DNA from: Intestinibacter bartlettii
GTDB lineage: Bacteria; Bacillota; Clostridia; Peptostreptococcales; Peptostreptococcaceae
Length of the DNA: 64,000 nucleotides
Assembly: GCA_025148965.1 (NCBI GenBank)
Contig: CP102273.1
Coordinates: forward strand, 1,922,001 to 1,986,000
Direction of reading: 5' to 3'
Shown in pieces: positions 8,271-17,658 of this stretch. How positions within the stretch are numbered: the stretch's first letter is position 1; every line of letters begins with the position of its first letter. The position numbers and the translations under genes were made by a program. Below the pieces are notes generated by a model that saw only the letters and a list, made by a program, of their open reading frames with translations, had not been told where the DNA came from and ran no database searches.

Positions 8271-8675
8271 TTATTTAGTCAATATGTGAATCATTTTTTT
8301 ATAATTATTCAAAAAATCTTTCGTAATATTATAATTCTCGCTCTCCTCATAACTCACACGTTCGATATTTTTCTTAATTTCATATATAAAACTCTTCGGA
8401 TACTCCATCAAAATCAGCGAATGCGTCGCAATTATAAACTGTCTGCTCCCCTTGACAAGCTCATCCATTCGCGAAATCAAACTCATCTGTCTAATCGGCG
8501 ACAAAGGCGCTTCCGGTTCATCCAATATATATAGCCCATTTCCCCTAAACTTATTCATAATAAGAGCAAAAAAAGACTCCCCATGCGATCCATCATGAAG
8601 CGACTTTCCACCATAACTCTTCAAAAAATCCCCTGGAATCTCCTTACTATCTACACCATCAATAATCCTATCATC
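8271..8675 (-). pseudogene. Remnant of AAA-type ATPase (C-terminal part only)
   Basis: The open frame extends from a TAA at 8678-8676 to 8271 and encodes about 134 residues without a proper start. It contains the C-terminal half of a compact SMC/ABC-like AAA ATPase: a signature-like SHGESFFALI, Walker B YILDEPEAPLSP and the switch motif IIATHS. The N-terminal half with the Walker A loop is missing; intact members are about 240 residues. The frame could restart at a TTG at 8624 but the product could not bind ATP. It is best read as a 5'-truncated pseudogene near an IS element. Confidence 0.75.
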
Positions 8676-8852
8676 TTACAACAATTTTTGATTTATGATG
8701 AATCTATATATATTTTAATACTAAAAAGTATACCCTTTTAACAAAATTATTCGCCAACCCAAAAACAATAAATTCCATTATTAAATATATTTAACAAATT
8801 TTAACCTGTAATTGATAAAAAATATCTCCATTTTTTCTTTAAAAAATTAAAT

Positions 8853-8881
8853 AAAAAAAACACGATAATTAAATTATCGTG
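8853..8881 (-). terminator. Orphan terminator hairpin in a gene-free stretch
   Basis: CACGATAATT and AATTATCGTG form a near-continuous palindrome, followed on the minus strand by eight T residues. No minus-strand gene lies between it and the IS at 9255, so it may be left over from a lost gene. The rest of 8680-9254 holds nothing I can identify. Confidence 0.55.
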
Positions 8882-9254
8882 CAAGGGTGGGTTAAATTAT
8901 TTAAGCTATTGCTAAATTTACATTTATATAACAACATTTCTTACTTATAATAGTATATTATCTTACATATTAAATCAATTCATTATACGACAAACTCATT
9001 CCATTTTGGAATAAATTTTTAAAAACCAATTCTATTTTATAATGAATTTATGATTTAACTATTAATTATTTTATAGATATTAAATCTTCACTTGATAATA
9101 TTACACTATGTATCTCTAAAATGCAAAATTTTCTACAAAATTAAACCACACACTTTGTTAAAAAATAATTTCTTTTATGATATTTTTCTCACAATCATTT
9201 AAATATTATAATCCCATAATCCATATAACCTTTATCCCCATCTTCTCAACCATA

Positions 9255-9281
9255 TGAGTATATTTAACAACTTTGTGATAA
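9255..9281 (+). repeat. Left terminal inverted repeat
   Basis: The 27-bp end is identical, in inverse orientation, to 10793-10819. Confidence 0.85.
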
Positions 9282-9429
9282 CTGAATATATTTTTTCAAT
9301 CTGGATATACTCAAAAAAACGTGTATTACACCATAAAATAACAAACAATAAAATTTTATGAATATCAGTAATATAAATGTTTTTAAGTTCAAAATTAACA
9401 AAATATTATTAAAAAAGGTAGGAAAAAAT

Positions 9430-10722
9430 ATGTTAAAACAAAAAGAACCTGTTGTATTCGAACCTAAAAATTTAGAATCTTTAATTCAAGGACTAGATAA
9501 AAAAGATCTAGAATCTTTAATAAAAATAATAAAATATAAAATAGAGTCTGCATATACCCCCTATATCTATCGTGATAAAATTTTAAATTATAATGACATA
9601 ATTTTGAATAATGAATCGAAAAATGTAAAATTTAAAACTTCTAAAGAAGTTAAAGATGCCAAAGAGTTTAAAAATTGCAAAACTATAGAAGAGGCAAAAA
9701 AATCACTAGCTTATTTAGATGGCATATATGAAAGAGAAGATGAACTTTTTAGAAAAAGATTTAAAAATGATTTAAAGTGTCCAAAATGCGGTAGTTTTGA
9801 CTTAAATAAAAATGGAAAAACTAATCAACGTCAACGATATATTTGCAAAAATTGTAGAACTACGTTTGATGAAAGAAGTTTTTCTCCACTTTCCAATACT
9901 AAATTAAGTCTAGATACATGGTTAAAATATTGTCAATTTATGATAGAAGGTGGCACAATAAAATACTGTGCTCAAAAAGTTGGTGTAAGCATCCCAACAT
10001 CATTTTTTATGAGACATAGAATTTTAGATGTAATAAATCTATCCCTGAGAGATCAAGTATTTGAAGGTATCGTCTGCACAGATCATTGTTTTATAAATGA
10101 GTCATTTAAAGGCATGAGCCCTAAAAAAGACATAACAGAAGATACATATTTTTCGAATTTTGAATATGAATTTATATCTCATACAGGTGGCTCTCTTTTT
10201 ATGAATAAGAACTACTTTTTAAAAGATCCAGAAAAATATATAAAACCAATGCAGGTTGAAATTAATACAGCAATTGACAGAAGCGGACATGTACTTACAA
10301 GAATAGTAGAAAATACTTATTTTAATGTTTTTAGTAAGGAAAAATATCAAGATATGTTATCATTTTTCGAAAACAGGGTCAATAAAAATGTAACTATATG
10401 TTCTTTTATGCAATCTACATATATACATACTGCTAAAAAACTAAACTTAAGATTTAAAAAAGCAAAAAGTAGAATGGATTCATCTTTTTATACAGTAAAA
10501 CATGTAAATATGTACCATAGAGGTTTATGTAAGTGGCTAGCTAACTTCCATGGTGTATCTACTAAATATTTAAATAATTATCTCTCATGGTTTTCTTTTT
10601 TATTTATTGCACATAGATTGAGTAAAACTTCGAGAATAGTAGACTTATTTATGGAATTTGCGACAAAAAACTTATCTATTACTAAAAAACAAATTCAAGA
10701 TAGAAAAGTAGAATTTATATAA
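9430..10722 (+). CDS. Zinc-ribbon transposase, IS1595-like, catalytic motif looks degenerate
   Basis: From the ATG at 9430 (AGGTAGG upstream) the protein has 430 residues; an in-frame ATG at 9358 lacks a binding site. After a charged N-terminal region comes a zinc ribbon (CPKCG, about residues 118-122, and CKNC, about 142-145), an HTH-like segment YCAQKVGVSIPTSFFMRHRI and a DDE-type core ending in HRGLCKWLANFHGVSTKYLN, which is characteristic of IS1595-group enzymes. Where that group normally has a TDE/TDG-type pair of acidic residues I see CTDHCF and TICSFMQS, so the second catalytic Asp appears to be missing. The frame is intact. It may be inactive or diverged. Confidence 0.65.
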   Translation: MLKQKEPVVFEPKNLESLIQGLDKKDLESLIKIIKYKIESAYTPYIYRDKILNYNDIILNNESKNVKFKTSKEVKDAKEFKNCKTIEEAKKSLAYLDGIYEREDELFRKRFKNDLKCPKCGSFDLNKNGKTNQRQRYICKNCRTTFDERSFSPLSNTKLSLDTWLKYCQFMIEGGTIKYCAQKVGVSIPTSFFMRHRILDVINLSLRDQVFEGIVCTDHCFINESFKGMSPKKDITEDTYFSNFEYEFISHTGGSLFMNKNYFLKDPEKYIKPMQVEINTAIDRSGHVLTRIVENTYFNVFSKEKYQDMLSFFENRVNKNVTICSFMQSTYIHTAKKLNLRFKKAKSRMDSSFYTVKHVNMYHRGLCKWLANFHGVSTKYLNNYLSWFSFLFIAHRLSKTSRIVDLFMEFATKNLSITKKQIQDRKVEFI

Positions 10723-10792
10723 ATTAACTTAAATAATTACATCAAACAAACAATTTTATAGTACAAATTTATAGTACAAAAATTTGAATCAT

Positions 10793-10819
10793 TTATCACA
10801 AAGTTGTTAAATATACTCA
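10793..10819 (-). repeat. Right terminal inverted repeat
   Basis: The 27-bp end is the exact reverse complement of 9255-9281. Confidence 0.85.
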
Positions 10820-10988
10820 CAGTGGTTTTGGAGGGTGATATATACTATATTCGCAATTACTATTTAATAAGGTTATTAATATTGATAAATTAAGGTTTAT
10901 AAAATAATAATTATTAATTTTTACATTAAATATTGAATTTATTAAGTAGCATTTACCTTAAATGCCTTGTAAGAGTGTGCCTTTTTGT

Positions 10989-11033
10989 AAAAAAAGAAGC
11001 ATTACAAATTATATTTTTCAATGCTTCTTTTTT
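10989..11033. terminator. Terminator of the ilv operon
   Basis: AAAAAAGAAGCATT (10990-11003) pairs perfectly with AATGCTTCTTTTTT (11020-11033). The symmetric A/T arms allow function on both strands; on the minus strand it follows ilvB. Confidence 0.85.
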
Positions 11034-11045
11034 ATTAATAACAAA

Positions 11046-12728
11046 TTAGTTACATATTAAATTAAGTAGGTTATCATTTGGTGGAACGATTGGGAACACG
11101 TTTATATCGTGATCTATTTTACATTCCACAAATACTGGTTTGTCTAATATTAAACTACCTAGTATTTCGTTTAATTCCTCTAGATTTTGTGCTTTGTGAC
11201 CTTCGATTCCATATGCATTTGCAAGCATTATGTAATCTGTTTTATCGTATATATCTGTTTCTGAATATCTCTTATCTGAGAATAAGTTTTGCCATTGTCT
11301 AACCATTCCTAGTGCATTGTTGTTGAATAATAGTATTACTATAGGAAGATTTTGTGTTGCAACTGTTGCAAGTTCATTGCAGTTCATTTTAAAGCTACCG
11401 TCTCCTGTTACTAATAACACGTTTTTTTCTGGAGTTCCTAATTTTGTTCCTATTGCTCCTCCTAGACCAAATCCCATTGTGCCTAGTCCACCTGATGTTA
11501 TATAGCTTCTTCCTTCTTCAAATTGCCAGTATTGTGCTGTCCACATTTGATGTTGGCCGACGTCTGTGACTACTGTTGTGTTTTTGCTTCCTAATTTTTT
11601 ATTAAATGCTTCTAATATATTTTTCGGATGGAATGCCTTTTCGTCTATTTTATGACCAGTGTCTTTAAATCCATCTATTTCTTTTAACCATGCTGTGTTG
11701 TCTTTTTCTTCTACTTTTTCTAAAAGACCACTAAGCACGTCACTTAAATCTCCCACTAATTCTATTTCGGCTTGGATATTTTTGCTCATTTCTGATGAAT
11801 CTATGTCTATTTGTATTACTTTTGCATTTTTTGCAAATTCATCTTTGTTTCCTATTACTCTATCACTAAAGCGAGCACCTATAGATATAACTAAATCTGA
11901 ATTTGATATAGCTAAATTTGCTTCTCTGCTTCCGTGCATTCCTACAAGTCCGAAAGAAAGCGGATTTGCTCTATCTATTCCGCCAAGCCCCATAAGCGTA
12001 TTTAGTACTGGCGTATTTATTTTTTGTGCAAATTCTTTTAGTAGTTTATACTGATCTACTGATTTTACTCCTCCACCTGCGTATATTATAGGTCTTTGAG
12101 ATTGTTTTATTAAATTAGCAGCACCCTGTAATTTGCTTTTAGTTTCATTTTCTTCTTTTATTTGGAATTCGTCTTTTGTTTTTTTATTTTGACATGATGG
12201 CACATAATCGTCCATGTTGTAATCTAAATCTGTAACTTGTAAGTTTTTAGGTATATCTATAAGAACTGGACCTTTTCTTCCTTCATTTGCGATTATAAAC
12301 GCTTCTCTTATTATGTTAGGAAGGTCCTCTAATTTTCTAACTAAGAAATTATGTTTTGTTATAGAGTAAGTCACCCCTGTTATGTCTATTTCTTGGAATG
12401 TGTCTTTACCAAGAAGACTTGTTCCAACTTGCCCTGATATTATGACAAGAGGTGATGAATCCATATATGCAGTGGCTATTCCAGTAACTGCATTTGTAGC
12501 TCCTGGGCCTGATGTTATTACGCATACACCTGTTTTTCCAGAAGTTCTCGCATATCCATCTGCCGCATGAACAGCACCTTGTTCGTGTGATGTCCTAATA
12601 TGTTTTATTTTGTCTGTATAATCGTATAATGCGTCGTATATAGGTATTACAGTACCTCCTGGATAACCAAACATAGTGGTTACGCCTTCTTTTATTAGAC
12701 ATTCTATTATTAGATTAGCACCTTGCAT
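11046..12728 (-). CDS. ilvB: Acetolactate synthase, catalytic subunit
   Basis: The 560-residue thiamine-diphosphate enzyme condenses two pyruvates, or pyruvate and 2-oxobutyrate, in valine/leucine and isoleucine synthesis. Visible features are the N-terminal FGYPGGTVIPIYDAL, the catalytic Glu in HEQGAVHAADGYAR (about residue 49), the central FAD-associated domain and the ThDP motif GDGSFKMN...NNNALGMVRQWQ near 440-480. Length is normal. It is the last gene of the T-box-controlled operon, 332 bases after ilvC; that long gap contains a strong stem-loop. Confidence 0.95.
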   Translation of the reverse strand: MQGANLIIECLIKEGVTTMFGYPGGTVIPIYDALYDYTDKIKHIRTSHEQGAVHAADGYARTSGKTGVCVITSGPGATNAVTGIATAYMDSSPLVIISGQVGTSLLGKDTFQEIDITGVTYSITKHNFLVRKLEDLPNIIREAFIIANEGRKGPVLIDIPKNLQVTDLDYNMDDYVPSCQNKKTKDEFQIKEENETKSKLQGAANLIKQSQRPIIYAGGGVKSVDQYKLLKEFAQKINTPVLNTLMGLGGIDRANPLSFGLVGMHGSREANLAISNSDLVISIGARFSDRVIGNKDEFAKNAKVIQIDIDSSEMSKNIQAEIELVGDLSDVLSGLLEKVEEKDNTAWLKEIDGFKDTGHKIDEKAFHPKNILEAFNKKLGSKNTTVVTDVGQHQMWTAQYWQFEEGRSYITSGGLGTMGFGLGGAIGTKLGTPEKNVLLVTGDGSFKMNCNELATVATQNLPIVILLFNNNALGMVRQWQNLFSDKRYSETDIYDKTDYIMLANAYGIEGHKAQNLEELNEILGSLILDKPVFVECKIDHDINVFPIVPPNDNLLNLICN

Positions 12729-12950
12729 CTTGACTCGTCCCCCTTAAAATATTTTCGTCATATAAACTTTAGTCATTATAAGAAATTCCGTATTTTCATT
12801 TTATTTGCCTCTGTTATTTATTAGTTTTCAGTTATTGCATTAATTATTTTTCCAAGTTAAAATTTTATTTAAAGTTATCTATTTTTTATTTTTTTATAAT
12901 ATCGATTATTAATTATTTTTACCAAGTTTTAAAATTATCTATTTAAGAGT

Positions 12951-13013
12951 ATTTAAGTATTATCCCTCTTAATTTTACCAATATTCCGAAACTACATGAG
13001 ATAATACTTAAAT
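12951..13013 (-). repeat. Stem-loop in the ilvC-ilvB gap
   Basis: ATTTAAGTATTATC (12951-12964) and its exact complement (13000-13013) form a 14-bp perfect stem with a 35-base loop. No T-run follows, so it is not an ordinary terminator; a role in mRNA processing or stability is possible. The rest of the 332-base gap shows no gene. Confidence 0.6.
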
Positions 13014-13060
13014 TTTTATATTAAAAGCTCTAATTATTTACCAATTATTTTATTTACCAA

Positions 13061-14050
13061 TTATTTTTTTAAGAAAGTCATCATGCTTCTTAATTGTCTA
13101 CCTGTTTCAGATATTTGAGAACTGTATTGTTCTTCTCTCATTGCATGGAATTTTTTGCATCCGCTTTCACTTTCAGCTATGAAGTCTTTAGCGAATTTAC
13201 CGCTTTGTATATCAGCTAATACTTCTTTCATTGCAGTTTTTGAAGCTTCACCTATAACTTTTTTACCTGATACATATCCACCATATTCAGCAGTTTCACT
13301 TACTGAATAGTTCATTCTTTCAAGTCCACCTTCATACATTAAGTCAACTATTAATTTCATTTCATGTAAACATTCGAAGTAAGCTATTTCTGGTTGGTAT
13401 CCAGCATCTACTAAAGTCTCAAAGCCTGCTTTTATTAATTCTTCGCAACCACCGCAAAGAACAGCTTGTTCACCAAATAAATCTGTTTCAGTTTCTTCTT
13501 TGAATGTAGTTTCAAGAACACCAGCTCTAGTACCACCTATACCTTTTGCATAAGCTAAAACTGTTTCTTCAGCTTTTCCAGTGTAGTTTTGGTATACTGC
13601 AAATAAATCTGGAACACCGCTTCCTTCTTTATATACGCTTCTTACTAAGTGACCTGGTCCTTTCGGAGCAACCATTATAACGTCTACATATTCTGGTGGA
13701 GTTATATATCCAAAATGTATATTAAATCCATGAGCAAATGCTAGTGTTTGACCTTCTTTTAAATTATCTTTTATACTTTCAGCATATACTATTCTTTGAA
13801 CTTCGTCTGGTAATAAGCACATTACAACATCCCCTGCTTTAGTAGCATCTGCAACACTTAATACTTCGAATCCATCTTCTTTAGCTCTAGCTGCTGATTT
13901 TGATCCATCATGTAAACCAACTACTACATCTACACCACTATCTCTTAAATTTTGTGCATGTGCATGGCCTTGACTACCATATCCTAGTATTGCAACTTTT
14001 TTCCCTTTTAATGCGTCCATACTTACATCTTTGTCATAAAACATTCTCAT
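13061..14050 (-). CDS. ilvC: Ketol-acid reductoisomerase
   Basis: The 329-residue short-form (class I) enzyme performs the Mg2+- and NAD(P)H-dependent isomeroreduction of acetolactate. The N-terminal Rossmann domain has [17 protein letters not shown] (about 23-39), and the knotted C-terminal domain has the metal ligands in [12 protein letters not shown] (Asp about 190) and [16 protein letters not shown]. The start follows AAGGGGGATT. A possible internal promoter at 14250-14277 could let ilvC and ilvB be transcribed without the first gene. Confidence 0.95.
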   Translation of the reverse strand: MRMFYDKDVSMDALKGKKVAILGYGSQGHAHAQNLRDSGVDVVVGLHDGSKSAARAKEDGFEVLSVADATKAGDVVMCLLPDEVQRIVYAESIKDNLKEGQTLAFAHGFNIHFGYITPPEYVDVIMVAPKGPGHLVRSVYKEGSGVPDLFAVYQNYTGKAEETVLAYAKGIGGTRAGVLETTFKEETETDLFGEQAVLCGGCEELIKAGFETLVDAGYQPEIAYFECLHEMKLIVDLMYEGGLERMNYSVSETAEYGGYVSGKKVIGEASKTAMKEVLADIQSGKFAKDFIAESESGCKKFHAMREEQYSSQISETGRQLRSMMTFLKK

Positions 14051-14135
14051 CTCTGAAAATCCCCCTTGTTATTTATATATATTAATTATTTTTATTGATA
14101 AAACTATAAAAATAGATTATCCTCTTTATTTATTT

Positions 14136-14173
14136 AAACCTTATACAATTTTATATTTTGTATATTAAGGTTT
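14136..14173 (-). repeat. Stem-loop upstream of ilvC
   Basis: AAACCTTATACAA and TTGTATATTAAGGTTT form an imperfect inverted repeat within the 349-base gap between ilvN/M and ilvC. It lies downstream of a candidate promoter, within the leader of an ilvC transcript. No T-run follows. Confidence 0.45.
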
Positions 14174-14249
14174 ATTATCATATTTTTTTATTTTTTATAT
14201 CATTTTAGCTTTTATACATTATTTTTTTAATACATTGCTGTTGATAAGT

Positions 14250-14277
14250 ATTATATATGATTTTACCATTTTTTCAA
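14250..14277 (-). promoter_or_regulatory. Possible internal promoter for ilvC-ilvB
   Basis: On the minus strand TTGAAA (14277-14272), 16 bases and TATAAT (14255-14250) form a near-consensus promoter, giving a leader of about 190 bases before ilvC. Confidence 0.5.
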
Positions 14278-14399
14278 TATATTTTCTTTTGTTGTCGAAA
14301 TTTTCGTTTTATTATAATATTTTGACTTTTTAAGCAAAAACCATATATCACCAGTGTCTTTTAACTTATATTGCTGTAATATTTTGATTATTCTCTATA

Positions 14400-14618
14400 T
14401 TATTGAACTTGTAAATCAGTAACATCATATAATTTTCTCATATGGTTTACTACTTCTTCTAATGAAGTTTGATCTTCATTTATTGTAAGCCACATTCCTG
14501 ATTCTTCTTGACTCATACTTATTTGTTCAACACATAATTCTTTTCTTCTTAATGTCATGGCTACTCTTAAAAATGAATCCATACCTTGATTTAATTTTGC
14601 ATATACGTTTCTTTTCAT
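14400..14618 (-). CDS. ilvN: Acetolactate synthase small (ACT-domain) subunit, short form
   Basis: The 72-residue protein is a single ACT domain (VYAKLNQGMDSFLRVAMTLRRKELCVEQI), the regulatory unit that activates the IlvB catalytic subunit and senses branched-chain amino acids. It lacks the C-terminal domain of full IlvN/IlvH proteins (about 160 residues) and is closer in size to enterobacterial IlvM. It is the first gene behind the T-box. The start follows AGGGGG. The clean frame and stop make truncation by mutation unlikely; the short form is probably natural. Confidence 0.85.
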   Translation of the reverse strand: MKRNVYAKLNQGMDSFLRVAMTLRRKELCVEQISMSQEESGMWLTINEDQTSLEEVVNHMRKLYDVTDLQVQ

Positions 14619-14705
14619 AATATTTACCCCCTATAAATTCTTTGAAATTTACTAAACCTTTTTAAATTTTTTTCAAATTAGTGAGCTTTATAGGAATTTT
14701 GAGTA

Positions 14706-15020
14706 TAAAAAAAACTTTCTCCTATATAAGCAACACTTTATCACTCATAAGGACGAAAGTTATATTCCGCGGTACCACCTTATTTATAGCCATACTAATA
14801 AATGACTATCCCTCATTTTTCTAGTCAGAGCAAATCTTAACTATAGCTATGTAACGTTAGCACACGTCCATATTTAATAAGTCACCCGTTCAACATGGAA
14901 GCTAGGAGTGATCATTATATGTTCAAACTAACATCGGTTCTCAGCAATCCCGACTCTCTGTAATTAATTAACGAACATTTTTGTCTCCGTCAAAGCTTTT
15001 ATTTGTTTCTCATTTATTAT
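14706..15020 (-). ncRNA. T-box riboswitch, probably tRNA-Ile
   Basis: The minus-strand leader contains the T-box core AAGGTGGTACCGCGG (14781-14767), a GNRA/AG-bulge type Stem I (GAGAGTCGGGATTGCTGAGA region near 14957-14938) and a terminator stem (AACTTTCGTCCT with AGGAGAAAGTT) followed by eight T residues at 14712-14705. In Stem I, the arms GGAG/CTCC below and ATGTTC/GAACAT above enclose a loop ending in ATC-A just before CTCC. This puts codon AUC (14912-14910) in the specifier position, so uncharged tRNA-Ile is the likely signal for reading into ilvN/M, ilvC and ilvB. Confidence 0.9.
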
Positions 15021-15026
15021 AGTTAT

Positions 15027-15055
15027 ATTATATTTACTATAACATTCAAAGTCAA
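15027..15055 (-). promoter_or_regulatory. ilv operon promoter
   Basis: TTGACT (15055-15050), 17 bases and TATAAT (15032-15027) on the minus strand form a near-perfect vegetative promoter, placing the transcript start at about 15020, just before the T-box. Confidence 0.8.
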
Positions 15056-15068
15056 TCAGTTTTTTGGA

Positions 15069-15083
15069 AGTTTTTTGAAAATT
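15069..15083. promoter_or_regulatory. CodY-box-like site upstream of ilv promoter
   Basis: AGTTTTTTGAAAATT differs at two of 15 positions from the CodY consensus AATTTTCWGAAAATT and lies 14 bases upstream of the -35 element. CodY control of branched-chain amino-acid genes is established in Firmicutes; here it is an inference from the match. Confidence 0.45.
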
Positions 15084-15213
15084 TATCATATTCACAAAAA
15101 ACTTAATTTTAATTGATTTAAAATTCATAATTGAAGACAAAATTTTAAAAATTAAATCAAAATTTGTAATTTTTGATTTAAAGTAAAAAGCTATTATTAA
15201 TAATCACTAATAA

Positions 15214-15960
15214 TCACAAGATAAACTTATAATTATTTTCTTTTAACCACACTACTATTTCCTTATAATTTGGAATTATCTTTTCAATCGCTTTATAAAA
15301 TTCCTTTGAATGGTTCATGTGAAGTATATGACAAAACTCGTGCACAATTATATAATCAATCGCCTCAACTGGAAGCATCGAAATTTTTGAATTTATATAT
15401 ATTGTCTTTTTAGTATTACAACTGCCCCAGATTTTTTTCTGCTCCTTGACCTTAACAATCTCCGGCTCAATTTTTCTAAAGTCCTCGCTTCTTTTTCTTA
15501 AAAAATCTATTCTATCCATTAAGACTTCTTCACTTTGAATCTTATACCACTTCTTCAAGCTTTCTTTCAGATAATCCTTATCCCAATTATTTGTTCTAAT
15601 TTCAATATTGGCGCCTCTCAATTCTATATAGTTATAGTTTCTATTATTTTGATTATCGATATTTTTATCTTTTATTATCTTCAGATATCGCGGCTTACCC
15701 ATATAATAATAAACCTCATCATCAACATAATTTCTCTTCATAAAAGAATCATCAAAATCCTTAAATCCATTTAACTTAGATAAAATCCAATTTGTATTTT
15801 TATTAAGAATCTTCTCAATCACCTCTTTTGAAACTTTATTTGGGGCAATTATTTGTATCTTATCTTTGGGCATAACCTTTATTGTCACACTCTTCCTATT
15901 TCTATATATAACATCAACAGGCAACTTTTTATTTTCATAATTAAATTTTATCTCATCCAT
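15214..15960 (-). CDS. YgjP-like zinc metallopeptidase (DUF45/M48-like)
   Basis: The 248-residue soluble protein has a C-terminal gluzincin motif HEFCHILHMNHSKEF (HExxH), preceded by KIWGSCNTKKTIYINSKI, the conserved strand-and-loop of the YgjP/DUF45 family. No signal peptide or membrane helix is present. Family members are putative metal-dependent peptidases, with unproven substrates. Its start follows the upstream transporter gene by three bases, so the two are cotranscribed. The link between the two is probably only operonic. Confidence 0.82.
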   Translation of the reverse strand: MDEIKFNYENKKLPVDVIYRNRKSVTIKVMPKDKIQIIAPNKVSKEVIEKILNKNTNWILSKLNGFKDFDDSFMKRNYVDDEVYYYMGKPRYLKIIKDKNIDNQNNRNYNYIELRGANIEIRTNNWDKDYLKESLKKWYKIQSEEVLMDRIDFLRKRSEDFRKIEPEIVKVKEQKKIWGSCNTKKTIYINSKISMLPVEAIDYIIVHEFCHILHMNHSKEFYKAIEKIIPNYKEIVVWLKENNYKFIL

Positions 15961-15963
15961 ATT

Positions 15964-17295
15964 CTATCCTATTCCTCCTAAAAGGATTCCCGCGATAAAT
16001 ACAAATATTGTTAAAAATACAAAAACATATTTTGCGCTGATTTCGAATAGTTTACCTAGTTTTTTATCTGTACCACATTCTATCTCACATTTTGCCTTTT
16101 CGATTCCAATAACCCAGAAGAACATAACTGCTGCTATAAATGCCCCGATTGGGATTATATAAATTGATACAAAGTCCATAAGCACTCCAAGATTATTTCC
16201 ATCTTCTGCAAATAAGCCAAATATAAAGGCAGCTCCCACGACTATAAAAACAGAAAGCTTTCTTTTTAATTTAAATGTACTTTGCACAGCTTCTATTGGA
16301 ACTTCTAATAAATTCATAAGAGAAGTTATTGATGCGAATAAAACAGATATAAAGAATATCACTCCGAATAATCTACCAAATGGCATCAATTTAAATACTG
16401 ATGGTATTGTTATAAATAAAAGCGGTGGTCCTGATGCAGGGTCTAGGTTAAATGCAAAAACTGCTGGTATTATAACAAGCCCAGCCAAAAATGCTCCCAA
16501 TGTATCAAATATTACTGTGTTTTTTGCACTAGACATGATATCGACATCTCGTTTTAGATAACTTCCATAAACTATCATCCCAGACCCAGCAAGTGAAAGT
16601 GAGAAAAATGCCTGACCTAAGGCATAAATCCAAGTTTTTGGCTCCATTAAAGAAGACCATTTTGGAACTACTAAATATTTTATCCCTTCAAATGCTCCAT
16701 CTAGCATAAACACTCTTACCATAACGATTACAAATAGTATATAAAATGCAGGCATCATTATTTTATTCATAGTTTCGATACCTTTAGATATTCCTGAAAT
16801 AAGTACGATTGATACTAAAATAAGCGCTAATAAATGCCAAATTATGCTTCCAAAAGGACTTGCCAATTCTCCAAAATAAGCACCACTATCTGCTGCACTC
16901 ATTGCACTTCCTGTTATAAATCCTCCTAAAAATCTTAAAAACCATCCAACTACAACTGCATATCCAACAGCTATTCCAAATGCACCTATAACTGGTATTA
17001 TTCCTAAAAATCCTCCCCAACTTTTGTTTCTAGTTTCTAGTGCTTTTTTAAACGAACCAATCGGCCCCGTTTGAGTCATCCTTCCAAATGCAAACTCACC
17101 CATAAGACCAGTGTAGCCCAAAAGCACGATAAATATAATATAAGGAATTAAAAATGCAGCTCCTCCAAATTGACCTACTCTATAAGGGAACAGCCAAATA
17201 TTCCCCATACCAACAGCAGAACCTATACAAGCAAGTATAAATCCCGTCTTCGATGTAAAACTGTCGCGTATTTCATTATTTTCATTATTTGACAT
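15964..17295 (-). CDS. Sodium-dependent transporter, NSS/SNF family
   Basis: The protein has about 443 residues with 11-12 membrane segments. The first helix carries the neurotransmitter:sodium symporter signature GFILACIGSAVGMGNIWLFP, where the Na+ and substrate sites lie, and helix 6 has the unwound-helix region AFFSLSLAGSGM. Bacterial members such as LeuT take up amino acids with sodium; the substrate here is unknown. Two ATGs occur six bases apart; the second (17295) has the better distance from AGGAGG, the first (17301) is only three bases away from it. It is the first gene of a two-gene unit with the peptidase. Confidence 0.9.
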   Translation of the reverse strand: MSNNENNEIRDSFTSKTGFILACIGSAVGMGNIWLFPYRVGQFGGAAFLIPYIIFIVLLGYTGLMGEFAFGRMTQTGPIGSFKKALETRNKSWGGFLGIIPVIGAFGIAVGYAVVVGWFLRFLGGFITGSAMSAADSGAYFGELASPFGSIIWHLLALILVSIVLISGISKGIETMNKIMMPAFYILFVIVMVRVFMLDGAFEGIKYLVVPKWSSLMEPKTWIYALGQAFFSLSLAGSGMIVYGSYLKRDVDIMSSAKNTVIFDTLGAFLAGLVIIPAVFAFNLDPASGPPLLFITIPSVFKLMPFGRLFGVIFFISVLFASITSLMNLLEVPIEAVQSTFKLKRKLSVFIVVGAAFIFGLFAEDGNNLGVLMDFVSIYIIPIGAFIAAVMFFWVIGIEKAKCEIECGTDKKLGKLFEISAKYVFVFLTIFVFIAGILLGGIG

Positions 17296-17382
17296 CGACA
17301 TCCTCCTCCTTTTTTAAGTATATACAAGTAAAATACTCTACTATAATCATATTCTATCATAATAATCACTAACACTCTATAT

Positions 17383-17527
17383 AAAGAAATCTTTATTCTA
17401 AATACCTTAAAGATGTAGATTTCTTTGAAGGTTATCGCACTTGCTACGCCAAGTGCTAAAAACACATAAACGGAAATTATACTTATCATAATTTATAAAT
17501 GAATATAATTTCCTATGTGTTATAAAA
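17383..17527 (+). repeat. Interspersed intergenic repeat, full copy A
   Basis: This 145-bp unit fills most of the gap between the NSS transporter and the EamA gene. Module 1 is an inverted repeat of AAAGAAATCT and AGATTTCTTT; a small hairpin GCACTTG/CAAGTGC follows; module 2 is an inverted repeat of AACACATA-n3-GGAAATTATA and TATAATTTCCTATGTGTT. A second full copy, inverted and without the middle hairpin, lies at 39601-39707, and single modules at 5621 and 19246. It contains no gene and looks like a non-autonomous mobile or regulatory repeat. Confidence 0.7.
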
Positions 17528-17658
17528 CAATTCATACATAAATTTTATCCTATATATTTTATATATAATTTATGCCCTATTTCTATTTATATATTTCATA
17601 GGTTTATTTATTGCATTTAAAATTTTATAGTACTACTATAAATATGGGGGTGTTCACT

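Larger units (their letters stand above)
9255..10819 (+). mobile_element. IS1595-like insertion element with 27-bp inverted ends
   Basis: A 1565-bp unit is bounded by a perfect 27-bp inverted repeat, starting TGAGTATATTTAACAACTTT (9255-9281) and its complement (10793-10819). It contains one transposase-like gene in the plus direction. Outside the perfect core the two ends keep slight similarity (AACCA near both), so the true tips may lie a few bases further out. No target duplication is obvious. The family assignment rests on the protein. Confidence 0.75.

Noticed and set aside
11078-11302. Plus-strand open frames across ilvB and other genes
   Set aside because: They are shadows of conserved minus-strand genes and have no initiation signals.
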